Positions 17,781-26,371 are shown, counted from the first letter of the stretch. The stretch: 50,366 bases of DNA from an uncultured Clostridia bacterium (GCA_946555455.1 CAMNSU010000009.1:1-50366); one strand, 5' to 3'. A program made the numbers and translations. Notes: generated by a model not told the origin, from the letters alone.

Positions 17781-17856
17781 ATAAAGATGACAGTTGTCAG
17801 CAGTGGATGAAAGGGATACAAAATGGCTTAAGAACTATAAAAGCGGGAGGGAGTTT

Positions 17857-20007
17857 ATGGGTCTTACAGCAAATTCCATGGGAGCGGCGCTGCTCCAGGA
17901 TGATTTGAATACCATACGTAAGACAGACGATGACATTGTCATTGCGCTTGCCGGCAATCCCAATGTTGGAAAAAGTACCGTGTTTAATGAACTGACAGGT
18001 ATGAACCAACATACGGGAAACTGGCCCGGAAAAACAGTGGCAAGCGCGAGAGGAAATTATACCTATTGTGACACGGTACATATTATGGTAGACCTACCGG
18101 GAACTTATTCGCTGATGGCAAGTTCCGCAGAAGAAGAAATTGCGCGGAATTTCATTTGTTTTGGCAATCCGGATATCACGGTGGTTGTGGTGGACGCTAC
18201 TTGTTTGGAAAGAAATTTGAATCTGGTATTGCAGACGCTGGAAATTACAGAGCAGATGATTGTCTGCGTAAATTTGATGGACGAAGCGGAAAAAAAGAAA
18301 ATATCCATTGATTTGGAGCGGCTCTCCCGCTTGCTGGGCGTTCCGGTGATAGGAACCAGCGCAAGAAGCGGAAAGGGGCTGGAAGAGCTGAAAGAATGCA
18401 TTTTCCGGCAAGTGCGGCAGCGCGAGGAGAGAATACCGCTGCGGCTCGCTTATCCGCCGGAGGTGGAAAACGCGATTGACGCTTGTTTGCCGGCAGTGGA
18501 GAGAGTGGTAGGGAAACAGCTTCCGGCAAGATGGCTGGCACTGAAATTACTGGACCAAAATCAGCAGATGTCGGAGGAAATAGAAAAGTATTTGTCCATT
18601 GATATCGGACAGCAAACGGCATTGACAGAGACAGTGGAACAGGCGCGGAAAGGATTGCAGCAAAAAGGAATTGACGCAGTGAAGCTGCGGGATATCATTG
18701 TCGGAACGTTGGTAGACCAGGCGGAGGTGCTGGCGCACCGTGTTACCTCCTATGCGAAAAGAGACTATAACGCGACCAGCAGGCGGATTGATAGGGTGAT
18801 TACGTCCAAACGATATGGTATTCCCATTATGATTGCGCTGCTCGGAGCAATTTTATGGCTGACGATGACGGGAGCAAACTATCCTTCCGCGGCATTGTCG
18901 GCGGCGTTTGGGTGGCTGGAGGAACAACTGACTGTTTTCTTTGCGTGGTGCCACGCGCCGGATTGGCTTTATGGCATTTTGGTGCAGGGGATTTACCGAA
19001 CGCTTTCTTGGGTAGTTGCCGTTATGCTGCCGCCCATGGCGATTTTCTTTCCGCTGTTTACTTTGCTGGAGGATTTGGGATACTTGCCGCGCGTAGCATT
19101 CAATTTGGATAACTTTTTCCAAAAATCTCATGCCTGCGGTAAACAGGCGCTAACCATGTGTATGGGTTTTGGATGTAATGCAGCGGGCGTTATTGGTTGC
19201 CGCATCATTGATTCGCCCAGAGAACGGCTGATTGCAATTTTGACGAACAATTTTGTACCCTGCAACGGCAGATTCCCGACTTTGATTACGCTGATTACCA
19301 TTTTCTTTGCAGCGTCCTCGCTCGGCGCGTTTCAAAGTGTGACGTCTGCACTGTTTCTCTGTGCTATCATCGTGTTTGGCGTGATGGTCACTTTGTTTGT
19401 CTCTAAATTGCTGTCACGGACACTGCTGCGCGGCATTCCGACCTCTTTCACGTTGGAATTGCCGCCGTACCGCCGCCCGCAGGTCGGAAAAATTATTATC
19501 CGCTCCATTTTTGACCGAACCTTGTTCGTGTTGGGGCGCGCGATTGTGGTTTCCATTCCGGCAGGGCTGATTATTTGGTGCATGGCAAATGTGCAGGTTG
19601 GCGGCGATTCACTATTGCAGATATGCAGTGGTTTTTTAGACCCATTCGCCCGCTGGATAGGACTGGACGGCGTTATTTTAATGGCATTCATTTTGGGATT
19701 CCCTGCCAATGAAATTGTGATTCCCATTATTTTAATGGCATATTTAGCAGGCGGACAGATGGTGGAATATGAAAGTTTGGCAAGTTTAAAAACCATTTTG
19801 ACAGACAACGGCTGGACGTCTGTGACGGCGTTATGTACGATGCTATTCTCTTTATTGCATTTTCCGTGCGGCACAACTTGTATGACCATCCGAAAGGAAA
19901 CGGGAAGCATGAAATGGACGGCGGCGGCGTTTTTGATTCCCACTTTGATGGGCATTATTGTTTGTTTTTTGGTGGCGAGTTTTGCAAGACTGCTGGGGAT
20001 TGGGTAA
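17857..20007 (+). CDS. feoB: Ferrous iron transporter FeoB (GTPase-permease)
   Basis: 716 aa from ATG 17857, chosen because GGGAGGGAG ends 5 bases before it; the frame is open to a TTG at 17794 but without such a site. The N-terminal cytosolic G domain has G1 GNPNVGKST (33-41), G3 DLPGTYSL, G4 NLMD and a G5-like TSARSGKG. A helical spacer follows, then the membrane part with two Gate-type regions (~310-715). The second half of each carries conserved Cys/Gly stretches such as CMGFGCNAAG and NNFVPCNGRFPT. It imports Fe2+ across the cytoplasmic membrane with FeoA. Length is normal for the Gram-positive type; no FeoC-like gene follows. Confidence 0.96.
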   Translation: MGLTANSMGAALLQDDLNTIRKTDDDIVIALAGNPNVGKSTVFNELTGMNQHTGNWPGKTVASARGNYTYCDTVHIMVDLPGTYSLMASSAEEEIARNFICFGNPDITVVVVDATCLERNLNLVLQTLEITEQMIVCVNLMDEAEKKKISIDLERLSRLLGVPVIGTSARSGKGLEELKECIFRQVRQREERIPLRLAYPPEVENAIDACLPAVERVVGKQLPARWLALKLLDQNQQMSEEIEKYLSIDIGQQTALTETVEQARKGLQQKGIDAVKLRDIIVGTLVDQAEVLAHRVTSYAKRDYNATSRRIDRVITSKRYGIPIMIALLGAILWLTMTGANYPSAALSAAFGWLEEQLTVFFAWCHAPDWLYGILVQGIYRTLSWVVAVMLPPMAIFFPLFTLLEDLGYLPRVAFNLDNFFQKSHACGKQALTMCMGFGCNAAGVIGCRIIDSPRERLIAILTNNFVPCNGRFPTLITLITIFFAASSLGAFQSVTSALFLCAIIVFGVMVTLFVSKLLSRTLLRGIPTSFTLELPPYRRPQVGKIIIRSIFDRTLFVLGRAIVVSIPAGLIIWCMANVQVGGDSLLQICSGFLDPFARWIGLDGVILMAFILGFPANEIVIPIILMAYLAGGQMVEYESLASLKTILTDNGWTSVTALCTMLFSLLHFPCGTTCMTIRKETGSMKWTAAAFLIPTLMGIIVCFLVASFARLLGIG

Positions 20008-20083
20008 ATCGCCTTTGTTGATGGGAAACGCCATTCATCGTGCAGATTCGACAACATATTGTGGACGCAAAGGAAGGAAATAC

Positions 20084-20112
20084 TTGACAAACTCAATATA
20101 TTGTGGTATAAT
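20084..20112 (+). promoter_or_regulatory. Consensus sigma-A promoter and structured leader of veg
   Basis: A perfect TTGACA (20084-20089), a 17-bp spacer and a perfect TATAAT (20107-20112). The leader of ~165 bases contains three short hairpins in a row: AACGGC/GCCGTT (20142-20156), GCGTGC/GCACGC (20157-20171) and CCTGT/ACAGG (20171-20189). Confidence 0.9.
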
Positions 20113-20286
20113 GCTTATAGAAACGTTGCGTTGCAAGGTTTAACGGCTTTGCCGTTGCGTGCATGGCACGCCTGTGTTTATTATACAGGAATTGCCCTCC
20201 GCAGTTGATGTTTTTGAAATTACATATGGCTGGGGAAGGAGACAGGTATAATAAGGAGCATCTTAAGACAAGGGAGTGTTTGCTGA

Positions 20287-20529
20287 GTGGCTGATATTAA
20301 TACAATCCGAAAAGGTATTGAACGCTATAAAGGGAGTTACGTTCGTGTGACGACAAAAGAAGGCAGAAACCGCTGTATCAGCAGAAAAGGGACCATTGAA
20401 AGTATCTATCCCAGTTTGTTTGTTGTGCGTTTTGATAAAAATTCGTACAGCGAAGACGAAGTAAGCAGAGTGTCTTACAGTTATACCGATGTTTTAACAA
20501 GCAGTGTAAAGCTAGCAGTATATAAGTAG
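20287..20529 (+). CDS. veg: Veg family protein
   Basis: 80 aa, close to the ~86 residues of Bacillus Veg: INTIRKGIERYKGSYVRV, then GRNRCISRKGTIESIYPSLFVVRF and SYSYTDVLTSSVKL. The start is GTG at 20287, ten bases after GGGAG (20272-20276). Veg is a small cytosolic protein of Firmicutes reported to stimulate biofilm-matrix expression in Bacillus subtilis; its biochemistry is not settled. The gene stands alone between a perfect consensus promoter and a strong terminator, so high constitutive expression is likely. A 28-codon frame starting at ATG 20208 overlaps its start by 8 bases but lacks a ribosome site. Confidence 0.92.
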   Translation: MADINTIRKGIERYKGSYVRVTTKEGRNRCISRKGTIESIYPSLFVVRFDKNSYSEDEVSRVSYSYTDVLTSSVKLAVYK

Positions 20530-20530
20530 G

Positions 20531-20561
20531 AAGAACCGGAAATATTTCCGGTTCTTTTTTT
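20531..20561 (+). terminator. veg terminator
   Basis: The palindrome AGAACCGGAAA-TATTTCCGGTTCT is followed by TTTTTT, starting 2 bases after the veg stop. Confidence 0.92.
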
Positions 20562-20661
20562 GTTGGCGCTGACATGCCGCCTGTTTTGGAGACGGAGGGA
20601 GAAACGCTAACAGAGCAAAAAAGCTATGATGGAAACGGCGCGCATAAGATTATCAAAGCCG

Positions 20662-20919
20662 CTAGCGTTCCTGGTCTGTAGACATCCAACCGCGCAAGTG
20701 CAGTAAATCAGCGGGAAAAATATCTAATGTCTCACTGATTTTAAAAAGCATGTCCAGCGACATTGCTTTGGCGATGTTGGGCGCCTCAATTTGCCCGACA
20801 AAACTGATTTCACATTGCAGCAGTTTTGCCAGTTCCGCCTGTGTCAAACCTTTTAATCGGCGGTAGTATGCGACATTGCGGCCAATTTGCAGATAATATT
20901 TTTCATATTTGTCTAACAT
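20662..20919 (-). CDS. Small XRE-type helix-turn-helix regulator
   Basis: 85 aa on the reverse strand from ATG 20919 (MLDKYEKYYLQIG). An ATG nine bases earlier (20928) abuts the AAGGAAGG site (20929-20936), so the inner one has the proper spacing. The protein is almost only a Cro/C1-type HTH: GRNVAYYRRLKGLTQAELAKLL, then EISFVGQIEAPNIAKAMSLDMLFKISETLDI. It is a DNA-binding regulator; the target is unknown. It faces veg and points away from the SRP RNA/dnaX unit. Its promoter (21073-21101) leaves a ~145-base leader. TTAGTATACTA over the -10 box could be an operator for autoregulation. Confidence 0.85.
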   Translation of the reverse strand: MLDKYEKYYLQIGRNVAYYRRLKGLTQAELAKLLQCEISFVGQIEAPNIAKAMSLDMLFKISETLDIFPADLLHLRGWMSTDQER

Positions 20920-21072
20920 GGTATGCATCCTTCCTTTTTCAATGATGTTTTATGATGATTGCGGAATAGTCTGCGCTGCTTCTTCTGTAACAGAAACAAA
21001 TTGATATCTGAAAGTTGCTGATTTTTAATGCCCGACACAGAAATACGAAAGATGGAAAAATAAACTATTATT

Positions 21073-21101
21073 AGTATACTATAGATGTGAAGAAAATGCA
21101 A
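21073..21101 (-). promoter_or_regulatory. Promoter of the small XRE gene
   Basis: Read on the reverse strand: TTGCAT (21101-21096), a 17-bp spacer and TATACT (21078-21073). The -10 lies in the palindromic TTAGTATACTA. The remaining bases 20938-21365 show no gene that I can support. Confidence 0.7.
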
Positions 21102-21365
21102 GGAATTTATGCATAAAATGCGGAAAATGAAGAAATAATTTTTGTTTTATGTGGGTACAAAAAGATAATATATAACAAACTATTAGTTTTGAATAAGGAA
21201 TTACAAAACAAAAAGATAATATAACTTTAAATCGTTATTTTCTGACAGTAAATAAAAATGGATTATGTGTGAGAACTTCTGATATTTGGTGAAAGAGGCA
21301 AAATACCATTCCGCTGCATAAAGGGTGATTTGCAAGGATTGGCAAATATAATCGGAGAAAAAGGG

Positions 21366-21394
21366 TTGATTTTTTGGAAAAAGTATAGTATAAT
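21366..21394 (+). promoter_or_regulatory. Promoter of the SRP RNA gene
   Basis: TTGATT (21366-21371), 17 bp, TATAAT (21389-21394). Transcription would begin near 21401. That leaves a ~70-base 5' extension with a CGCAGGA/TCCTGCG hairpin (21421-21427 with 21460-21466), consistent with a precursor trimmed to the mature RNA. Confidence 0.8.
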
Positions 21395-21473
21395 AAGGAA
21401 ACATTGGAAGTGTATTTGAGCGCAGGAGATTTGACGTTCTCATAGGGGAACAGATTCATTCCTGCGTTGAAAT

Positions 21474-21749
21474 AAGCCGTACTAGCTGGGGCGGTAGCGG
21501 TGCCCTGTACTTGCAGTCCGCTATAGCAAGGGCGAATTCCTTTTAGAGGGCTATTTTTTTGTGTTGTCGGGCAGGATGCTGCGGCGTTGATGATCGGGTC
21601 TTGCGCAATGTGAAGCTGTGAACCTCGTCAGGCGGGGAACCGAGCAGCGATAAGCAGTGTTTCACATGTGCCGCAGGAGCGCCTGGTCGGAGTTTGCTGT
21701 TTCTGTTACGGGCACAGTCGTAGTTCGACGAAAGGTGTACGGCTTTTTT
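21474..21749 (+). ncRNA. ffs: Signal recognition particle RNA, large Gram-positive type (scRNA)
   Basis: The closing helix pairs AAGCCGTAC (21474-21482) with GTACGGCTT (21737-21745), and T6 ends the gene. The 5' Alu-type part contains GGTAGCGGTGCCCTGTA and GCAGTCCGCTATAGC, the Bacillus scRNA signature. The S domain contains GAACCTCGTCAGGCGGGGAA followed by GAGCAGCGATAAGCAGT, the Ffh-binding region. It forms the RNA core of SRP, which targets nascent membrane and secreted proteins. Location just before dnaX is the classic Firmicute arrangement. The ~276-nt length fits the long form. An internal run of seven T (21554-21560) is unusual. Confidence 0.93.
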
Positions 21750-21795
21750 ATTTGAAAAATGAAGACGGGCCGAACTCGGAAGGAAGGCGGCGGAT

Positions 21796-23349
21796 ATGGC
21801 TTATCAAGCATTATACAGAAAATTCAGACCAACAACATTTGATGACATTGTCGGACAAAAACATATCACACAAACATTGCGAAATGAAATTTTGATGGGC
21901 AGAATAGGTCATGCCTATTTGTTCACAGGAATCCGCGGAACGGGCAAAACGACAACGGCAAAAGTGTTTTCGCGCGCAATTAACTGTTTGAATAATGTAG
22001 ATGGAAGCCCCTGCAATGAATGTGAGATTTGCAAGGGGATTTTGGATGGCAGCATTTTAGACGTGGTGGAAATGGACGCCGCAAGCAACAATGGTGTGGA
22101 GGATATCCGTGAAATTCGTGAAGAAGTCATGTATACGGCAGCGTCTACAAAATATAAAATCTATATCATTGACGAAGTGCACATGCTTTCCACCGGCGCG
22201 TTTAACGCATTGCTGAAAACCTTGGAAGAACCGCCGGAACATGCGGTGTTCATTTTGGCGACAACAGATGTGCATAAGCTGCCGGAAACCATTTTGTCGC
22301 GTTGTCAGCGGTTTGATTTCCGGCGGATTACCATGGAGGACGTGAAACAGCGTCTGCGGGAAATTGCCGAGGCAGACGGTGCAAAGGTGGAAGATGAGGC
22401 GCTTGGCGTGATGGCGCAGCTTTCGGAAGGGTCTATGCGCGACGCTATCAGTACGCTGGATCGCTGTCTCGCGTTTGGCAAAGAACAGGTGACCTATCAA
22501 GACGTGATAGATATTTTGGGGATTGCAGGCATTGAGGTAAGCTGCCGTATGATACAGAGCATCGGAAAAGCAGACGTGGCGGGGGCGCTGCATTTGCTGG
22601 ACGAAGTGCTGTCCAAAGGGAAATCCATTACGCAGGTGGCAGATGGATTGTTGGACGCGCTGCGCAATGTGTTGATTTGTAAAATCACGCAAGGCGCAGA
22701 GGCGGCGGTGCCGGTGGACAGCAGTCATATGGCATTGCTGAAAGAGACGGCAGAAGGTATTTCGGAAGAACAGTTGATTCATTGTGTGTCCGTGTTGACG
22801 CAAACCGGACAGGCAATTCGCTTTAGCAGCAATCCGCGGATTTTGCTGGAACTGGCGTTTGCAAAAATGGGAATGCCGCAATATGTGGATACGCAGGAAG
22901 CATTGGTCAGCAGAGTGGCGCAATTGGAGCAAAAGCTGGAACAAGGTGTGCCTATGGCAGCGCCGGCGGCAGCAACGCCGGTGGCGGCGCAAAAAACAGA
23001 GCCGGCAGTTTCTCCCAAAAAAGTGGTGTATGCAGGTCCAATGCATGACAAATGGAAAGAAATCGTGGGCGTGATAAAACAGACGCATAAAGGGCTGGGC
23101 GCGGCGATTGGACTTGCCAAGGCGGCAGATGACGGAGAAGATTTGGTGATTCTGCTGGACAAGGAAGATACTTTTGGGCTGGGCGCGATGTTTCTCAAGG
23201 AGGAATATCAGAAAATTTTGAGCGACGCCGTGGAACAGGTGTGCGGACGGCGGCCGCGTATGATTAAGACGGAACGGGAATTTGTTTTGGAGGAAAGTGA
23301 CCAGGCGCTGCGCGAAAAAGCGGAGCAAAAGGGCATTGAAATACAATAA
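21796..23349 (+). CDS. dnaX: DNA polymerase III subunit gamma/tau
   Basis: 517 aa. An AAGGAAGG-type site precedes the ATG. It is a clamp-loader AAA+ ATPase: Walker A GIRGTGKT (45-52), zinc-binding cysteines 64, 73, 76 and 79 (CNECEIC), DEVH Walker B (126-129), sensor 1 LATTDVHKLP and SRCQRFDF. Domains II-III follow to ~365, then an Ala/Pro linker (~375-400) and a short C-terminal domain. It loads the sliding clamp and ties polymerase to helicase. It is shorter than the ~560-640 residues of typical tau. First protein gene of the SRP RNA-dnaX-ebfC-recR unit; ebfC follows after 41 bases. Confidence 0.96.
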   Translation: MAYQALYRKFRPTTFDDIVGQKHITQTLRNEILMGRIGHAYLFTGIRGTGKTTTAKVFSRAINCLNNVDGSPCNECEICKGILDGSILDVVEMDAASNNGVEDIREIREEVMYTAASTKYKIYIIDEVHMLSTGAFNALLKTLEEPPEHAVFILATTDVHKLPETILSRCQRFDFRRITMEDVKQRLREIAEADGAKVEDEALGVMAQLSEGSMRDAISTLDRCLAFGKEQVTYQDVIDILGIAGIEVSCRMIQSIGKADVAGALHLLDEVLSKGKSITQVADGLLDALRNVLICKITQGAEAAVPVDSSHMALLKETAEGISEEQLIHCVSVLTQTGQAIRFSSNPRILLELAFAKMGMPQYVDTQEALVSRVAQLEQKLEQGVPMAAPAAATPVAAQKTEPAVSPKKVVYAGPMHDKWKEIVGVIKQTHKGLGAAIGLAKAADDGEDLVILLDKEDTFGLGAMFLKEEYQKILSDAVEQVCGRRPRMIKTEREFVLEESDQALREKAEQKGIEIQ

Positions 23350-23390
23350 AGCAGCGTTAGCTGCAAAGAGATTGAAAGGAGCATAACAAA

Positions 23391-23735
23391 ATGGGAAAAG
23401 GAAAATTTAATGGCTTTCCGGGCGGCGGAAATATGAACAACATGCTGCGCCAAGCGCAGAAAATGCAGGCAAATATGGAAAAAATGCAGGAGGAACTGGA
23501 AGCAAAAGAAGTGGAAGCATCCTCGGGCGGCGGCATGGTGACGGTAAAAGTGACAGGGAAAAAGAAATTGACGGAAGTGGTTATTAAACCGGAAGCGGTA
23601 GACCCTGACGATGTGGAAATGCTGCAAGATTTAGTGCTGGTGGCAGTCAATGACGCGCTTGCGAAAGTGGACGAAATGACAGAACAGGAAATGGGCAAAA
23701 TCACCGGCGGAATCAGTATGCCAGGATTATTTTAA
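23391..23735 (+). CDS. ebfC: YbaB/EbfC family nucleoid-associated protein
   Basis: 114 aa: a Gly-rich start ([18 protein letters not shown]), the amphipathic helix [20 protein letters not shown], the strand-rich core [19 protein letters not shown] and [20 protein letters not shown], and a C-terminal helix. Members form dimers that bind DNA without strong sequence preference. The dnaX-ebfC-recR order is conserved across bacteria and supports the call. The start is the ATG after AAAGGAGC. A terminator lies between it and recR. Confidence 0.95.
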   Translation: MGKGKFNGFPGGGNMNNMLRQAQKMQANMEKMQEELEAKEVEASSGGGMVTVKVTGKKKLTEVVIKPEAVDPDDVEMLQDLVLVAVNDALAKVDEMTEQEMGKITGGISMPGLF

Positions 23736-23743
23736 AGAAACCG

Positions 23744-23786
23744 AAAAGGAGATGTAAAAAACTTGTGTTTCTACATCTCCTTTTTT
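23744..23786 (+). terminator. Intrinsic terminator between ebfC and recR
   Basis: AAAAGGAGATGTA (23744-23756) pairs with TACATCTCCTTTT, and T6 follows (23781-23786). It would reduce recR expression from the dnaX promoter. Confidence 0.85.
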
Positions 23787-23820
23787 ACAGACTCTTTTCA
23801 CGAGGGAGGAGGAAGGAATC

Positions 23821-24411
23821 ATGTATATTGCACCACTAGACCGTTTGGTGACGGAGTTTGCAAAGCTGCCGGGAATTGGGCGGAAATCTGCGGCGCGGCT
23901 TGCGTTTTATGTGCTGAATCAGCCGCAGTCTACGGCGCAGCAGCTTGCAGACGCCATTTTACAGGCGAAAGAACAGATTCACTATTGCAGTATTTGCCAG
24001 AACCTGACAGACGAAGACCCGTGCGCGATTTGCAGCAGCGAGCGGCGTGACCGCTCGGTCATTTGCGCTGTGGAAACACCGCGGGACGTGATTGCTATTG
24101 AAAATACCAAAGAATATACAGGACTGTATCACGTACTGCATGGCGCGATTTCGCCGATGGACGATATTGGGCCTGACGATATCAAGCTCAAGGAATTGGT
24201 GGCGCGCTGCGCCGACGGCGTGCAGGAAGTGATTGCAGCGACAAACCCAACGGTAGAAGGGGAAGCAACGGCGATGTATATCGCGCGGCTGCTCAAACCA
24301 TTGGGCATTAAAGTGACCAGAATCGCACACGGCATTCCTGTGGGCGGCGACTTGGAATATGCAGATGAAATTACGCTGGGAAAAGCAATTGAAGGACGAC
24401 GGGAATTGTAA
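23821..24411 (+). CDS. recR: Recombination mediator protein RecR
   Basis: 196 aa, the usual length. The N-terminal HhH segment ([15 protein letters not shown], 16-30), a zinc finger (Cys56, 59, 68, 71: [16 protein letters not shown]) and a Toprim domain (~78-175, [17 protein letters not shown] to [19 protein letters not shown]) are all present. RecR works with RecO (and RecF) to load RecA on SSB-coated single-stranded DNA. A purine-rich GGAGGAGGAAGG site precedes the ATG. It is the last gene of the dnaX unit; a DnaA-box cluster starts 62 bases downstream. Confidence 0.96.
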   Translation: MYIAPLDRLVTEFAKLPGIGRKSAARLAFYVLNQPQSTAQQLADAILQAKEQIHYCSICQNLTDEDPCAICSSERRDRSVICAVETPRDVIAIENTKEYTGLYHVLHGAISPMDDIGPDDIKLKELVARCADGVQEVIAATNPTVEGEATAMYIARLLKPLGIKVTRIAHGIPVGGDLEYADEITLGKAIEGRREL

Positions 24412-24473
24412 AAAAATAGGAATGTTTTTTGGGCGGGGGACTTTGCTCTGCGGTGGGTTTATTTTGGCAAGAG

Positions 24474-24696
24474 TTATCCACATGGGAAAGCACGGAAAAT
24501 CACTTATACACCGACTTATCCACAGGGTGTGGAAAACCAATTGGCAAAAATACAATGGTAAATGGAGGAAAGTAGTTTACATAACTCGAAATTCGTAACC
24601 TTTTTGTAACAGAAAAGCCCAGAATTCATAGTTATCCACGAAGTTATCCACATTATCCACGAAGTTATTGCAGGGCGATGTGGATAATGTGGAAAC
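24474..24696. promoter_or_regulatory. Cluster of DnaA boxes between recR and efp
   Basis: Forward TTATCCACA boxes occur at 24474-24482, 24516-24524 and 24644-24652. TTATCCACG boxes occur at 24632-24640 and 24653-24661. A reverse TGTGGATAA is at 24679-24687, and reverse variants are at 24528-24536 (TGTGGAAAA) and 24688-24696 (TGTGGAAAC). That is eight sites in 223 bases, followed by an AT-rich stretch (~24698-24790). Such density is typical of a replication origin, a DnaA titration/reactivation site, or DnaA control of a promoter. The genes do not change strand here, which argues against the main chromosomal origin. Confidence 0.85.
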
Positions 24697-24726
24697 AAAA
24701 AAATTCCGAAAAATACAAATTTTCTC

Positions 24727-24755
24727 TTGCTATTTGCGCCGTTTTATTATACAAT
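24727..24755 (+). promoter_or_regulatory. efp promoter
   Basis: TTGCTA (24727-24732), 17 bp, TACAAT (24750-24755). The 22-base block 24716-24737 spanning the -35 matches the block at 34083-34104 before another gene at 21 positions. Confidence 0.65.
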
Positions 24756-24807
24756 AATAAATAATAACAATGCAATCAAGTACAAAAAGATAAATGGAGG
24801 TAAAAAT

Positions 24808-25365
24808 ATGATTTCAGCTGGAGATTTCAGAAATGGTGTGACATTTGAACTGGAAGGAAACGTTTTTCAGGTGGTGAACTTTCAGCATGTAAAACCTGGA
24901 AAAGGCGCGGCATTTGTCAGAACCAAAATCAAAAATGTCATTACGGGTGCAGTTGTGGAACGTACATTCAGCCCGACGGACAAAATGCCAAAAGCACATA
25001 TTGACCGCCGTGATATGGAATATCTGTATAATGACGGAGATTTGTATTATTTCATGGACAGCGAAACCTATGAACAGCTGCCGCTGGGAACAGATTTGCT
25101 GGAAAATTCTTTGCCCTATCTGAAAGAAAACATGATTGTGAAAGTGTTGTCTTTCAAAGGCAGTGTGTTTGGGGTAGAACCGCCGAACTTTGTGGAACTG
25201 GAAGTGGTTGAGACAGAACCTGGTTTCAAAGGTGATACGGCAACCGGCGCAACAAAACCGGCGAAGCTGGAAACCGGCGCAACTGTAAACGTTCCGCTGT
25301 TTGTAGAACAGGGGAATGTCATTCGCGTTGACACCAGAACCGGCGAATACATGGAACGCGTATAA
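24808..25365 (+). CDS. efp: Translation elongation factor P
   Basis: 185 aa from ATG 24808, seven bases after GGAGG (24796-24800). The frame runs upstream to 24727, but those codons lie in the promoter. Three beta-barrel domains fill the normal EF-P length. The tip loop is [10 protein letters not shown] with Lys32, the position modified in many bacteria; no modification gene is next to it. Domain III ends with [32 protein letters not shown] binds between the P and E sites of the ribosome and relieves stalling at proline runs. That fits a genome coding for the Pro/Thr linkers seen in the surface proteins. Confidence 0.96.
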   Translation: MISAGDFRNGVTFELEGNVFQVVNFQHVKPGKGAAFVRTKIKNVITGAVVERTFSPTDKMPKAHIDRRDMEYLYNDGDLYYFMDSETYEQLPLGTDLLENSLPYLKENMIVKVLSFKGSVFGVEPPNFVELEVVETEPGFKGDTATGATKPAKLETGATVNVPLFVEQGNVIRVDTRTGEYMERV

Positions 25366-25409
25366 TAAAGGACTGCCGCACGAAGAAGCGGAGAAAGGAA
25401 GGCGTTTCT

Positions 25410-25796
25410 ATGAGTTATTTATCCGAACGCATTGCATATCTCAGAGGTCTTTCGGAGGGAATGGGAATTCCGGGAGAAACCAATGAAGGAAAAATGATTG
25501 AGGCAATCATTGATTTTCTGGACGACATGGTGGAAGAAGTTCAAATGAGTCAGGATATGCAGAAAGAGTTCATGGAACAGATGGCGGAAGCCTTGGAATT
25601 GGAAGACGACGAACTGGACGATATCGAATATTTTGATGTGACCTGTAACCAGTGCGGCGAGGTGTTCGCGGTTGATGAAGATATGCTGCAAAAGGAAACC
25701 ATTCAATGTCCGAATTGCGGCGAAGAAATTGATATTCAAATTGAAGAAGATTTTGAATGCGGTGGCGAATGCAGCGGCTGCCATGACTGCGACTAG
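25410..25796 (+). CDS. CD1247-type zinc-ribbon protein of Clostridia
   Basis: 128 aa. The N-terminal helical part (MSYLSERIAYLRGLSEGMGI, EGKMIEAIIDFLDDMVEEV) resembles the CD1247 N-terminal domain family, often found after efp in Clostridia. An acidic middle (ELEDDELDD) leads to a zinc-ribbon-like part with CNQCGE and CPNCGEE, and the Cys-rich tail ECGGECSGCHDCD. Function is unknown; metal binding is likely from the cysteines. AAAGGAAGG precedes the ATG, 44 bases after efp, so it is probably cotranscribed. A terminator follows. Confidence 0.8.
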   Translation: MSYLSERIAYLRGLSEGMGIPGETNEGKMIEAIIDFLDDMVEEVQMSQDMQKEFMEQMAEALELEDDELDDIEYFDVTCNQCGEVFAVDEDMLQKETIQCPNCGEEIDIQIEEDFECGGECSGCHDCD

Positions 25797-25864
25797 AGGG
25801 CTGCGAAAAAGGAAACTGCATGAAGAGCAGATACGAAACATTAGAAAATATAGGTTAGATAGTA

Positions 25865-25901
25865 AAAACGGCAAAGACAAGGATTCTGTCTTTGCCGTTT
25901 T
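25865..25901 (+). terminator. Terminator of the efp unit
   Basis: The stem AAAACGGCAAAGACA/TGTCTTTGCCGTTTT has a 7-base loop. Its right arm ends in T4. It may act on both strands. Confidence 0.85.
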
Positions 25902-26014
25902 GTCTGTAATACAAAAATATAAGATTCGACTTTTGTTTGCCCCAAAGAAACGAACCTCGTGCAGTTTCCGGAGCAAACTATATTCCACTGACACTCTCTT
26001 ATGTGAAAGCATAT

Positions 26015-26371
26015 TTATAGATTCCTGTGCGGAAAGCGGCGTTTGCAGATGATTTGAAACAGTTTTATCAAAAGAAAACCGCCAAGCAAAATCGTGGCAA
26101 GCCACCAAATACAGATAAGCGCATCATACCACCAAACAAGACCATAGGTGTTTAACAAGTCCGCATAGGCATGTTCCCTATACCAGAAGTATTGCTGTTT
26201 ATATTGCGCGATAAAACGGTCACTGCCGTAAAAGATATTTCGCAGGGTGGGATAAAACTTAGCAATTATGACAGGGCTTTCTTCTGTTTGGAAATCCGCC
26301 CGCGCCGTGAACCATTTCAGGGCGGATAAAATGCAATATCCTGCTGCGATAAATTTTTTACTGCGCATCAT
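26015..26371 (-). CDS. Small membrane protein of unknown function
   Basis: 118 aa on the reverse strand. GGAGG lies 7 bases before the first of two ATGs. A hydrophobic N-terminal segment (KFIAAGYCILSALKWF) and a strong membrane helix near the C-terminus (ALICIWWLATILLGGFLLIKLF) flank an aromatic-rich outer part (FYGSDRFIAQYKQQYFWYREHAY). I recognise no family. It is the last gene of a three-gene reverse unit, 38 bases after the lipoprotein gene, and probably acts in the same envelope process. Confidence 0.7.
   Translation of the reverse strand: MMRSKKFIAAGYCILSALKWFTARADFQTEESPVIIAKFYPTLRNIFYGSDRFIAQYKQQYFWYREHAYADLLNTYGLVWWYDALICIWWLATILLGGFLLIKLFQIICKRRFPHRNL

Noticed and set aside
22057-23346. 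429-codon reverse frame over dnaX
   Set aside because: Complete overlap with dnaX, His/Cys/Arg-rich composition and no domain.
23763-24050. Forward frame overlapping the recR start
   Set aside because: Different phase from recR, starts in the ebfC terminator, no family.
24474-24790. Main chromosomal origin oriC
   Set aside because: DnaA boxes fit, but no dnaA/dnaN is adjacent and the genes keep the same direction on both sides; kept only as a DnaA-box cluster.
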